Below are positions 1-10,123 of a stretch of 64,000 nucleotides of DNA, in pieces (within the stretch, counting starts at the first letter, position 1; each line of letters starts with the position of its first letter). The position numbers and the translations under genes were made by a program. Under the pieces are notes generated by a model. The model ran no database searches. It was not told where the DNA came from and saw only the letters and a list, made by a program, of their open reading frames with translations. The stretch is from the NCBI GenBank assembly GCA_947179155.2, contig OX359264.1, positions 47,112,202 through 47,176,201 on the forward strand, given 5' to 3'. The DNA is from Hedera helix. Taxonomy: Eukaryota > Streptophyta > Magnoliopsida > Apiales > Araliaceae.

Positions 1-2527
1 ATTTATGTTTAAGGAATAATTTAATTTATTCATAGTCCAATAATGTCCAAATTGTCAAAATGATGTTCAGAATATCGGAATGTGTCCAAGTCCAAGGATA
101 ATGTCCAAGATTCACACGAAAAAAGTTTAACGGTAAAATTTATGATACAAAAATATTTGACTGTCTAAAATGTTCACAAGTCAAAAAGAATGTTCAAGTT
201 CAAAATATTCACAGTTTAATTAAAAAGTTCAAAGTCTAATATGTTCACAGTCCAAAAGTTCACAGTTTAAATATAATAGTTAGAATTTAATAAGAAGGTT
301 TAGGTAAAAATATATTAGACGAAACACAAACTATATAAATTTTTTAATAAAATAATATTTAAGGAATTGTCACCGTTTAGTGTTAAGGGTTGTAGAAACG
401 AATATAATTTCTTACCATAGTAAGTTTAACATTTTAAAAATATGAAAGAAAATGATATCCCTTGCCTAAATACGTGAATAGATTCTATTTTTATATAGTT
501 GATCAATCTAAACAATTCTTGCATTCTTACTAATGTTTACCAGCACTCAAAGTATCTTTAGCGCACTTAGAGAAAAACTCACACTAAGCTAAGAGGTGGG
601 AAGAGAATAAAATAAGTAAGGTAGTTACGCCAACTCCTTATGTCAAACCCCCCTTTATAGTCAAAACTTAATCAATATCTATCACACATGTAAACTTTTT
701 ACTTTACAAGTTTCAAATTTATATGGTAACCTTAAAATCTATCACAATAATTTTAGTATAGTAACTGATAAATACATTTTATATACATTTAATTCCTCCA
801 AAAAATTAGATTTATTAGCGTAATTTTATATTTATTTTTTATCTTAATTAGATTTATTTTTGTGTACAGGTTTTGAAAATTTAAAAGCCCAAATGGTAGA
901 TTCAATCAAGCCCAAGAAAATAAAAATATGTAGAGTTAGTATTATAGTAGTACTCTATTATAAAGCTAAGGGAAGACAAGTCAAGGAGAATTAAAAAACC
1001 AAGTCTTTAACTATTGAAGGTAACTACATGATAGGTGATAGAAGGGAGTCATCAACCAAGCAATCACGGAGCAACACAGGAGGAAAAATATATATATCAC
1101 AACAATACAACAAAGCAAGAACAAAGAAAAAGACCAACCAAGCAATGCACGAAAACTGAGGAAGAGCTTGGTGGCATAAGCAGGAGGAAGAAAAGAAATA
1201 AGTAGCAGGAGTTTAGCATGATTCATTTTAACCTATCAGCAACACAGTAGCAGCAACGCGTCACGTGGAACAAGCAAAGTAGCTGTGTTTAATTATGATG
1301 GGTTATCACTTAATCTCAGCTTTTGTTAATAAGTTTATGATGTGTTGCTAAATTATTTTCTGAGGTGTAGGATGAAACATTATTAATTATATAATGTTCT
1401 GAAATTTATTATAAATTCTCAAATTGGTTTTAATGTTAATAATTTTTATTTATTTGGTTGATTTAAATTAAATTGTTTCATTCCTAATATCATATATTTT
1501 GAATAATTTCAATTAGTTTAATTTAATCCGGGTTGCAATTTAAAATTTAAATTAAGAACATATAATGCTTTGGTCTTATATATTTAAACCTTGAAAATAA
1601 GAATTTACAAAATAAATATTTTTATGAACTTAAATGAATAATCTTGAGAACGCATTAAATTAATTTTCAAATTGCTATTCCGAATTGATAATAAATAGTA
1701 AGATATACATAATTAATATTGTGGATTCTAAACCTTAGAATTTTCTCTCATTGATTAGAAGTTTAGTTATTTATTAGTCTTGATTTTCATTATATTTAGT
1801 TTTTAGTTATAATTAATTCAAAAATCATATTTCATTAACTAGATTAGAATTGAGTATAATTTATATCTAATTAATAATTCTATAATTCTCATGGGATCGA
1901 CCTCATACTTTGCATAAAACTATTTTACAATAGATTCTTGTGCTTGTGAGTATTTTTACAAAATTTAAGCACAACAATAACACATTTCAAGATTACCTTT
2001 TAGTCTACCCACACATTAATTTTGGCACATTTAAGACATTACAAGTTTTCCTTTTACTTTTCTATTCATTATTATTATTACATTTGTCTATCATCTGCAT
2101 TATTTACTTAATGTATTAGGTTCCCAAATATTTATATATATAATGTTGTTTACTTCATACTTGTTAATGAGTTTGTTTAACTTTTCAATACTTAATTGTG
2201 ACTTTTAATTGAGTAATTTTTTTATTATTACCATTGCTATTGTGACACATTTATTTGTTCAATATTGTGGAATACTGTAGTGATACTGTGTATTTTCAGC
2301 CAATTTTTTTTATTAATGGTTATTTTATTTTCGATTATGCGATAATTATTTCATTATGTGGTCCACCAATAATAGGTTGTTATGGTACCGTCGTATACTA
2401 CTGAATATTCTTTGACATCTTAGCCGATATTCTTTTTGTTTTTTTTATAATTTGCACATATCATCCTTTATTTTAACGCCTTATTGTTTAAAATAATATG
2501 TAACGGTAAATTAAGTTTTATTAATTA
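1..2527 (-). repeat. Old, diverged gypsy LTR (interrupted; its tail is at 12,884-12,900)
   Basis: This is an older relative of the 2,755-bp LTRs at 2,528 and 10,124. Shared landmarks include repeated 'aatgtccaa' blocks near the start, a 'ctttatagtcaaaactta' leader near 650, and the 'gtccaccaataat' segment near 2,360. The LTR runs in from the left edge, is broken at 2,527 by the young gypsy element, and resumes at 12,884-12,900, ending in 'tcttaca'. MULE coding sequence follows directly after 12,900. That makes 12,900 the outer edge of the old LTR, so it is either a solo LTR or the 5' LTR of an element lying off the window. About 0.9-1.2 kb of extra sequence in its middle is the solo LTR at 766-1,976. 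Confidence 0.75.
766..1976 (+). mobile_element. Probable Athila-type solo LTR inside the old gypsy LTR
   Basis: The segment starts TGATAAATACATTTTATA and ends in a block containing 'tgggatcgacct' about 85 bases before a terminal 'aagcacaaca'. Both resemble the ends of Athila/Tat LTRs, as I know that family. The flanks are 'gtaac' (761-765) and 'ataac' (1,977-1,981), a five-base duplication with one mismatch. Its length accounts for most of the excess over the young LTR. No internal region is present, so it reads as a solo LTR. The family call is tentative; presence of an insertion is better supported. Confidence 0.5.
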
Positions 2528-5282
2528 TGTGACGCCCCCAAATCTGAGCCCACACAGCCCAAACTTGAGTCGTCAAAATACTACAACAAAATTATTACAA
2601 CAAAACACAACTTACAACAATACAGTGTATAATAATACACAACTAAGTCTTCACTATTATTGCCACACTATTTTACAAAACGTGAAGACTATGATAACTA
2701 TTCCTCGGACCCTCACTCCATTCCCCGGCTAGACCCTGTTATGTTTTCATCTCCTGTTGAAAAACAATGGAACAAAAGAAAGGGTGAGCTCAAATAGCCC
2801 AGTAAAGAATATCATGACTAAGATAATGACGAATAAATTATCATTAGTCTTCAACAGTTGAGTTCTTGATAGAATACAATAGACTACAAGGTTTATATCA
2901 AAAACTGCAGTTAAATTCTTAAACAACGTTCAGATCAATAATAGCAGCGGAATGAGTAATCTATTAGAAGAATAATGCAGACTATAATGTCCACTCGGTT
3001 CTCTTTTTAGGAAAAACATCATCAACTTTTATCATCTGAAATATCATTAGTCAAGATAATACAAATTCACAGTTCCTGATCATAATCATGCACATCAACA
3101 GTTCATCTTTGTACTACGGGCCAAAGATATTCAATATAGCACCAACGGTCATGATTATACCAGATTCAGCCTTTGGTCATAATCATACCAAACAACAGTT
3201 CATCTTTGCACTACGGGCCAAAGAGAACATTCACCACGTGCCATAAAAGACACCGAACAGATGTATCGCCTTTAACCTATTATATCGCCTTTAACCTATC
3301 ATCTGTTCAACAAATATATCACATCTGTGCCCCCGGCCACAGATATTCACAACAGCTTGATTTTTGGATGATTAGAATGATATAAATGATGAACAGAAGA
3401 AATAGGATAACAATAAGTATCGGAAGTTTACTTTGTACAGATTCAAATAATGTCCAAATTGTCAACATGATGTGGAGTGAAATTTAAAAATAATATTCAA
3501 GATCCACAGTTCAGAACAACGGTTACAATTCAATAGAAAGGTTCACGTAAATAGGAAGGTTCAGTTGAAATAATGAAGTTCAACTATTATGGAACATATA
3601 ATATTTTCAGGAATTATAGAAGCAATAGTTCCATAATAAATTTCGATTTAGGAGTATGAAAGAAAATAATATCCCTTACCGTAGCAGGTTTGATTAACAA
3701 AAGGTGAAGGAAATTAATACAAAGGGTTATTCACCAACAGGCGGCAATCCGCTCCGTAAGGTTATTCCCACAATTTAATAGAATTTGAGTACAAAGAGTT
3801 ATTCACCAAACAGGCGGCAATCCGCTCCGTAAGGTTATTCTCAGAGATTAATAATGAATGAATACGAAAGGTTATTCACCAACAGGCGGCAATCCGCTCC
3901 GTAAGGTTATTCCCACAATTTAATACATGGAAATAAAAGGCACGTCTTATGAGTAAGGAAGAAACAATATTATTTTCGAGAATCAAATAATGATAATCCC
4001 TTACCATAGTACGTTTGAATAATGGAAGATGAAAAAGATGGTATCCCTTACCTCAACACGTGACTGGATATTGATTTAAATGAGGTTGATTAACTTGAAC
4101 AGTACACGTATACTTATAGATCTTCACAAATACTCAAGATGACTTAAGCACACTTAGAGAGAACTTTCACAAGAAGTATTTAGAGAGAGAAAGAAAGAAC
4201 AAGTAAGGAAGTTTATGAAAAATCCTTAAGTTAAAGCTTCTATTTATAGCCAAAAATCTTATCATTCATTTAATCTAAACCATTCATTTAAAGATCATCT
4301 TTTAATCTACACCATCCATTTCAAATATTATATTATCTTTAATCTACACCATTCATTTCATATCACCTAATAATCACCTAACTTTATATTATAAACAAAT
4401 CAATTTAATTATTCAACAATAATTCACACTTTAATCTACACCATTCATTTCATATCACCTAATAATCACCTAACTTTATATTATAAACAAATAACTTTAT
4501 CAATTCAATTATTATGACTAATTGTTATAAATACAGTATAGTTAGCTCTTAGATATCAAGTCAATAAATTAATGAAATACAACTGTTTAAATAACATCAT
4601 AATAGAGATAACAATAATGTAAAATAAAGCATACGTTACTGTGTAATGACAATTATTGATTCAATAATGTGAATTACTGTGCATATGTTACTGTGACAAT
4701 TATTAGGTTCAATAATTTTAAAAACAGTGCAACAACAATTATTGACTCAATGATATAAAATACAGTGTAATGACAATTATTAAATCAATAATGCAAAATA
4801 CTGTGTAACAACAATTATTGAATTGATAATATAAAATATTATGCAGTGACAATTATCGATGAAATGATGCGTAACAGTTACGGTGTCAATTATCAGACCA
4901 AAAATATGAGACACTATGCAATACCGTGTGTTACTGTAGAGTACCGAGTGCTACAGAAAATACCAATAACTACCGTATGCTACTATTCTTTTATCACCGG
5001 TATTTTAACAGTTCCGTTGACTATTTTTATTTAAAAAGGTTATTTCTGTCGTTTTCTATATCCGACAAATATTCCGTTGTGGGGTCCACCAATAATTTGT
5101 TATTTCGGCGCCGTCGGACCAAACGAATATTCCCCGACCAAACGAATATTATCCGACAAAATAAAATTTGCACATAACATCCTTAACTTTTAACTTTATC
5201 GATTTAACCACTTACTGTTTAAAAAAAATATCTATATGAAGAAAAATTAAATTTTGTATTTCATAAAATTCGGGGTCTTACA
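2528..5282 (-). repeat. 3' LTR of the young gypsy element
   Basis: 2,755 bp, the same length as the LTR at 10,124-12,878 and nearly identical to it. On the plus strand it runs from TGTGACGCCC to CTTACA. It contains three copies of a roughly 45-bp unit centred on 'ggcggcaatccgctccg' (3,725-3,920) and a cluster of AT-rich palindromes (4,634-4,870). Short ORFs in it (70, 62 and 83 codons) recur identically in the other LTR and are not genes. Confidence 0.95.
4634..4870 (-). promoter_or_regulatory. Repeated near-palindromes in gypsy U3
   Basis: About six diverged copies of a unit built on 'acaattattgattcaataat', whose core ATTATTGATTCAATAAT is almost its own reverse complement. Copies are spaced about 35-50 bases apart and separated by 'cagtgtaatg'-like spacers. 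In element orientation they lie between the LTR start and the TATA box, that is, inside U3. Identical copies occur at 12,230-12,466 and related ones at about 61,800-62,030. An enhancer-like role is inference. Confidence 0.5.
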
Positions 5283-6999
5283 ACCTCCCCTCCTTATGAA
5301 ATTTCGTCCCCGAAATTGGCGTACCTGACATATCGAAGAGGTAAGGATACTTAGATTTCATCTCAGACTCTAGCTCCCAGGTCATTTCCTCAGTATCTTG
5401 GTTCCTCCATAAAACCTTAACTTGAGGTATAACCTTTGAGCGTAGGATCTGCTCCTTCTTATCCAGGATCTTAACAGGTACTTCCTCGTATGTTAAATCC
5501 TCTGCTATAACGTCTGGTTCTAACTCAATGACGTGGTTTGGGTCCTTCACATATTTACGTAACATAGATATGTGAAAAACGTTATGGATGCGAGACATAC
5601 TTGGTGGTAGGGCTAGTCTGTAGGCTACGGTTCCTATTCGATCGAGGATTTCAAATGGGCCAATAAATCGAGGGTTGAGTTTTCCTCTCTTTCCGAATCT
5701 CGTAACCCCTTTCCATGGAGAAACACGTAAGAATACATGATCTCCGACGTTGAAACTTTCGTCTCTCCGATGAAGATCAGCATAACTCTTTTGTCGTTCT
5801 TATGCGGTCTGTATTCGTTGTCGGATCATTTGGATCTTTTCGGTCGTCAAGCGTACCAACTCGGGTCCCAACAATTTTGCTTCTCCTACCTCATTCCAAC
5901 ATATTGGAGAGCGACACTTCCTTCCATACAATGCCTCGAATGGAGCCATGCCTATGCTTGCTTGGTAACTGTTGTTGTAAGAAAATTCCACCAACGGCAA
6001 GTACTTATCCCAACTTCCTTTGAAGTCCAATACGCAAAGTCTCAAAAGATCTTCGAGGGTCTGGATCGTCCTTTCCGATTGTCCGTCCGTTTGAGGATGG
6101 TATGCAGAACTAAAACGTAGTTCAGTGCCCATAGCTTTTTGTAGACTGATCCAAAAGCGTGAAGTGAATCTAGGATCTCGATCAGAAACTATGGAAACTG
6201 GCATGCCATGCAATCTCACGATCTCATTTATGTACATACCGGCAAGACGTTCAAGTGAAAAGTTTTCTCGTATAGGCAAGAAATGAGCAGATTTGGTCAA
6301 TCTATCTACGATGACCCAAATTGCATCTAAGCCTTGAGAAACTTTGGGAAGACCCGTCACGAAATCCATATTGATGTGTTCCCACTTCCATTCGGGAACC
6401 TCAAGTGGTTGTAATGGACCCTTAGGTACTTGATGCTCTGCCTTGACACGTTGACAAGTTAGGCACCTTGAGATAAACTCTGCAATCTCCCTTTTCATAT
6501 TGTTCCACCAAAATGTATGTCGAAGATCTCGATACATCTTGGTACCTCCTGGGTGGATTGCAAACGGCGTGTTGTGTGCCTCCATCATGATTTTATGCTT
6601 TAATTCAGGATCGTTAGGAACACAAAGTCGAGAGTTGACTCGAAGTATTCCTTTCTCGTCGATTTTTGCTTCGGGAATGGCACCTTCTTGTACTTTCTTT
6701 ATCATGTTTATCAGTTCCGGATCGGTAGCTTGAGCAGCTTTAATTTTATCGATTAAAGTTGGTTCTACTCGCACGTGAGCAATCTTCGAGCGGGTCCCTG
6801 GTGTCTTTAGCTCTATCTCCATCTTTTGCAAGTCGTACAAAATACACTTTTGTGTTGTCAGCAGTGCACTTATACTTGCATAAGATTTTCTGCTCAAAGC
6901 GTCAGCTACAACGTTCGCCTTTCCCGGGTGATACTGGATTGTGTGGTCATAATCCTTTAACAGCTCAAGCCAACGTCGTTGTCGCATGTTGAGTTCCTT
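5278..6999 (-). pseudogene. pol: Gypsy pol segment: integrase and chromodomain-like tail
   Basis: Third part of the gag-pol frame, directly continuing the segment at 7,000-9,309. It starts just after a TAG at 7,000-7,002 and is cut again by TAA at 5,800-5,802. Integrase features are the HHCC zinc region (HPGG near the start, then CLTC), the DDE residues in MDFVTGLP, SDRDPRFT and YHPQTDGQSERT, and the conserved NNSYQASIGM. The tail after RIHNVFHISML carries a chromodomain-like stretch with VKVLWRN and MTWELE, typical of Tekay/Del chromoviruses and in that family linked to targeting of marked chromatin. The frame ends at TAA 5,278-5,280, inside the 3' LTR. It would integrate element cDNA, but the stops make this copy defective. 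Confidence 0.93.
5283..5295 (-). other. Polypurine tract of the young gypsy element
   Basis: AAGGAGGGGAGGT in element orientation, directly against the 3' LTR. It would prime plus-strand DNA synthesis. It is also translated: its bases encode the last residues KEGR and part of the final leucine codon, so coding sequence and replication signal overlap. Confidence 0.9.
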
Positions 7000-9309
7000 C
7001 TAGGTGAAGAAATACTTGAGACTTTTATGATCCGTATAGATATCCACTTTTTCTCCGTACAAGTAGTGTCTCCAGATCTTCAACGCGAAAACGACTGCTG
7101 CCAACTCTAGATCATGAGTAGGATAATTTTTCTCATAATCTTTGAGTTGTCGAGAGGCGTAGGCTATAACCTTTCCATGTTGCATAAGGACACAGCCTAG
7201 ACCTTTGCCAGAAGCATCGCTGTAGATAACAAATTCTCCTGATCCTGATGGTATGGTCAGAACAGGAGCTGAAACCAGTCTCTTCTTGAGTTCTTGGAAA
7301 CTTTTCTCACATTCCTCGCTCCATATGAATTTTGTGCTTTTCCGAGTAAGCTGCGTTAATGGAGTGGCGATTCGAGAAAATCCTTCTACGAATCTCCGAT
7401 AATAACCAGCTAGACCCAGAAAACTTCGGACTTCGGTTACTGTTTTGGGTTGTTCCCAATTTAGTACCGTTTCAATCTTCGCAGGATCGACTGATATTCC
7501 TTGACTAGAAATCACATGCCCAAGAAACGCGACCTCCTCAAGCCAGAACTCACATTTCTTCAACTTGGCATATAATTTGTTTTCACGGAGCTTTTGTAGT
7601 ATCAATCTCAGGTGTTGTTCATGATCCTCGCGACTCTTGGAGTATATGAGGATGTCATCAATAAAGACAACCACAAAATGATCCAAATGTTCCTTGAATA
7701 TCCGGTTCATCATGTCCATGAAAGCTGCAGGAGCATTAGTTAGTCCAAAAGGCATGACTAAGAACTCATAATGCCCATAACGAGTTCTGAAAGCAGTCTT
7801 TGGAATGTCCTCAGCTTTAACCTTTAACTGATGATATCCAGAACGGAGATCAATCTTTGAGAAATGTTGAGCGCCTTGCAATTGATCAAACATGTCATCA
7901 ATCCGAGGTAACGGGTACCTGTTCTTGATGGTGACATGGTTCAATTCTCGGTAGTCAATGCACAATCTCATACTCCCGTCTTTCTTCTTCACAAACAGAA
8001 CAGGAGCACCCCAAGGTGATGCGCTCGGACGAATGAAACCGGTATCCAACAATTCCTGTAGTTGGACTTTTAACTCTTGAAGTTCAATGGGAGCCATTCG
8101 GTAGGGAGCTTTGGAAATGGGCTTGGTACCGGGTTCAAGATCAATATAAAAATCAATTTCACGGTTTGGGGGTAAGCCAGGAAGTTCTTCAGGAAAAACG
8201 TCAGGAAACTCATTAACAATGGGAATATCATTCAAGTTTGACGTATTTTTGTTCAAATCAGTGACATGAGCTAAAAAGGCTTGACATCCGTTTTTCAATA
8301 AACGAATGGCTTTATGGCTAGAAATAACAGTTATAGATTTCAATGGTTTAGTTGCTTGAATTTGCATGACAGGTTGATTAGGAATATGAAAACTAATAAT
8401 CTTATGAAAACAATCAATTTTAGCATGATGGGTAGTCAACCAATCAATTCCTAAAATCACATCAAATTCATGCATCTCCAAAGAAATAAGGTCAACAGGT
8501 AATGTGAGATTGTTGATTTGAACTAGGCAAGATTTATAGACAGTAGATGTAATGGTCATTTCTCCTAATGGGGTTTCAACTGATAAGTCAAAGTCCAAAT
8601 TTTCAGGAGTTAAGTTTAAACGCTGAGCACATGTAGGTGAGATAAAAGAATGGGTAGAGCCAGTATCTAACAAAGCGTAGACTTCACGAGAATTTATGAA
8701 TAGCTTACCGGTTATCACCTCGTTCGAGTTTCGCGCCATTTGGGATGTCACAACAAAAGCTCTCCCTTGAACTACTGATTTTCCCTTATCCGCGCTAGCT
8801 TTTGGTATCATCATTGCAGCTGGACTTGATTTTGTGGCAGGACAAAACCGCGCAAGATGACCCTCTTTCCCACAACTGTAGCACTTTTTGGACTGCAGTG
8901 TACAGTTTGGGCTGATGTGACCTTCCTGACCACACCTATAGCATCTCACTGGTGGTCGATCTTCTCCCCTTGAAACTGGGGTCGGTGCTGGTGTTGGTAC
9001 TGGTGCTGGTGCCCTTCCATAATTATTATGGAATCTCTTTCTTTTGAAATTGTTCCCACTAGATTCTCCTCTTCTGTTATTTGGTGTGGAATTACCACCG
9101 AAGTGTTGATTACCTCCTCGATGGTTCTCGTTCCTGTGGTTGTTGTCACTCCTTTCTCTATGCTGATCATTAACTCTTGGCTGCAATGTTTCATCTGTTT
9201 GCTCCACCCTTTGAGCCCTATCTACAACATCTGAATACAAACTGAATTTATGAGAACTAAGTTGTTGACGAATTTTGAGTCTCAAACCTCTCAGGAACAT
9301 TCGACTCAT
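7000..9309 (-). pseudogene. gag-pol: Gypsy gag C-terminus, protease, reverse transcriptase, RNase H
   Basis: An open segment of 769 codons in the same frame as the gag piece upstream; only a TGA at 9,310-9,312 separates them. In order it shows the end of Gag, two CCHC knuckles (CYRCGQEGHISPNC and CYSCGKEGHLARFC), an aspartic protease (LLDTGSTHSFI), reverse transcriptase with WGAPVLFVKKKDGS, LVMPFGLTNAPAAF and the catalytic FIDDILIYS, and RNase H with YSDASGKGLGCVL and the later YTDH. It ends at TAG 7,000-7,002, just after the RNase H motif KYFFT, where related elements usually have glutamine. Apart from the nonsense codons, no motif looks damaged. Confidence 0.95.
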
Positions 9310-9924
9310 TCATGCTTCGTCATCTACTAGATGAGTCGCAAAACGAGACAGTTCAGCAAACTTAGCTTCATATTGAGAAACTGTCATGTTTCCCTGCTCC
9401 AGCTTAATGAAATCCACTTCCTTCATATGGCGGATGCTTTCTGGGAAGTACTTCTCGTTAAACAGTTCTTCGAATTCTGTCCAAGACATTTCGAGTGCTG
9501 AAGGTTGGATACGTTTTACCGCTTCCCACCAATGGTCCGCCTCACCTCGTAACATAAAAGTGGCAAATGACACCTTCTGATCATCAGCGCATTGTAAGAC
9601 ATCAAGTATTTTTGTCGTCTGCTTCAGCCATGCCTCCGCTTTGAGTGGGTCAGGCTTCCCGTGGAATTCAGGTGGTCCTAATTCTTTAAATTGCTTAACA
9701 GTGACCATCCTCAAATTGCCAGCGTTTCTACCGTTATTATTGACTGGATTTCCTCTTCCTTGATTCTGTATGAACTGCATGAAATTCCTAAAGAATCCAT
9801 CGTTCATCATGTTATCAGGAACATTATTTCCTGAGTTGGCAGGAGGATTGTTTGGGGCCTCTTGATTCTCGGCTACATTTGCTTCGGGTATTCCATAGTT
9901 AACCTCTTGATTTTCAGATGCCAT
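9310..9924 (-). pseudogene. gag: Gypsy gag N-terminal part
   Basis: 204 codons from an ATG about 200 bases inside the 5' LTR, which makes it the natural start of the polyprotein. The first 65 residues are rich in Asn, Pro and Gln. The retrotransposon Gag domain follows, with the typical AEAWLKQ, MLRGEADHWW and FEELFNEKYFP motifs. The product would form the virus-like particle. TGA at 9,310-9,312 ends it early. Related proteins continue through this point, and the downstream segment resumes in the same frame, so the codon is probably a mutated Trp or Arg codon. Confidence 0.93.
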
Positions 9925-10109
9925 ACTTAACTGTGGTCACAAAATAAATGTTAGTTCAAATAAACTGACTCATCACTTCATGTTCCTACATTCAAATCGA
10001 CTCATTAGATAATAAAATCTATTTTAGGTAGGACACACTAGTGACTGATTCTATTCGTCTCTCCCCTCCTAGTTCTACCCCAGATCTCCATTAAAGACCA
10101 TATCCTTAA

Positions 10110-10121
10110 GCTCTGATGCCA
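10110..10121 (-). other. Primer-binding site of the young gypsy element
   Basis: TGGCATCAGAGC in element orientation, two bases inside the 5' LTR. It matches the initiator-methionine tRNA site TGGTATCAGAGC with one mismatch, as is usual for this clade. Confidence 0.85.
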
Positions 10122-10123
10122 AC

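Noticed and set aside
3725..3920. Three spaced copies of a 45-base repeat that resemble a CRISPR array
   Set aside because: They lie inside a plant LTR, occur identically in the partner LTR, have diverged 'spacers' of LTR sequence, and have no cas genes.
3173..5177. ORFs of 62-83 codons repeated at 10,769-12,773
   Set aside because: Both sets are LTR sequence; the duplication comes from the LTR pair and no protein family is recognisable.
5737..6992. Plus-strand ORFs opposite gypsy integrase
   Set aside because: They are antisense shadows of pol with no domain of their own.
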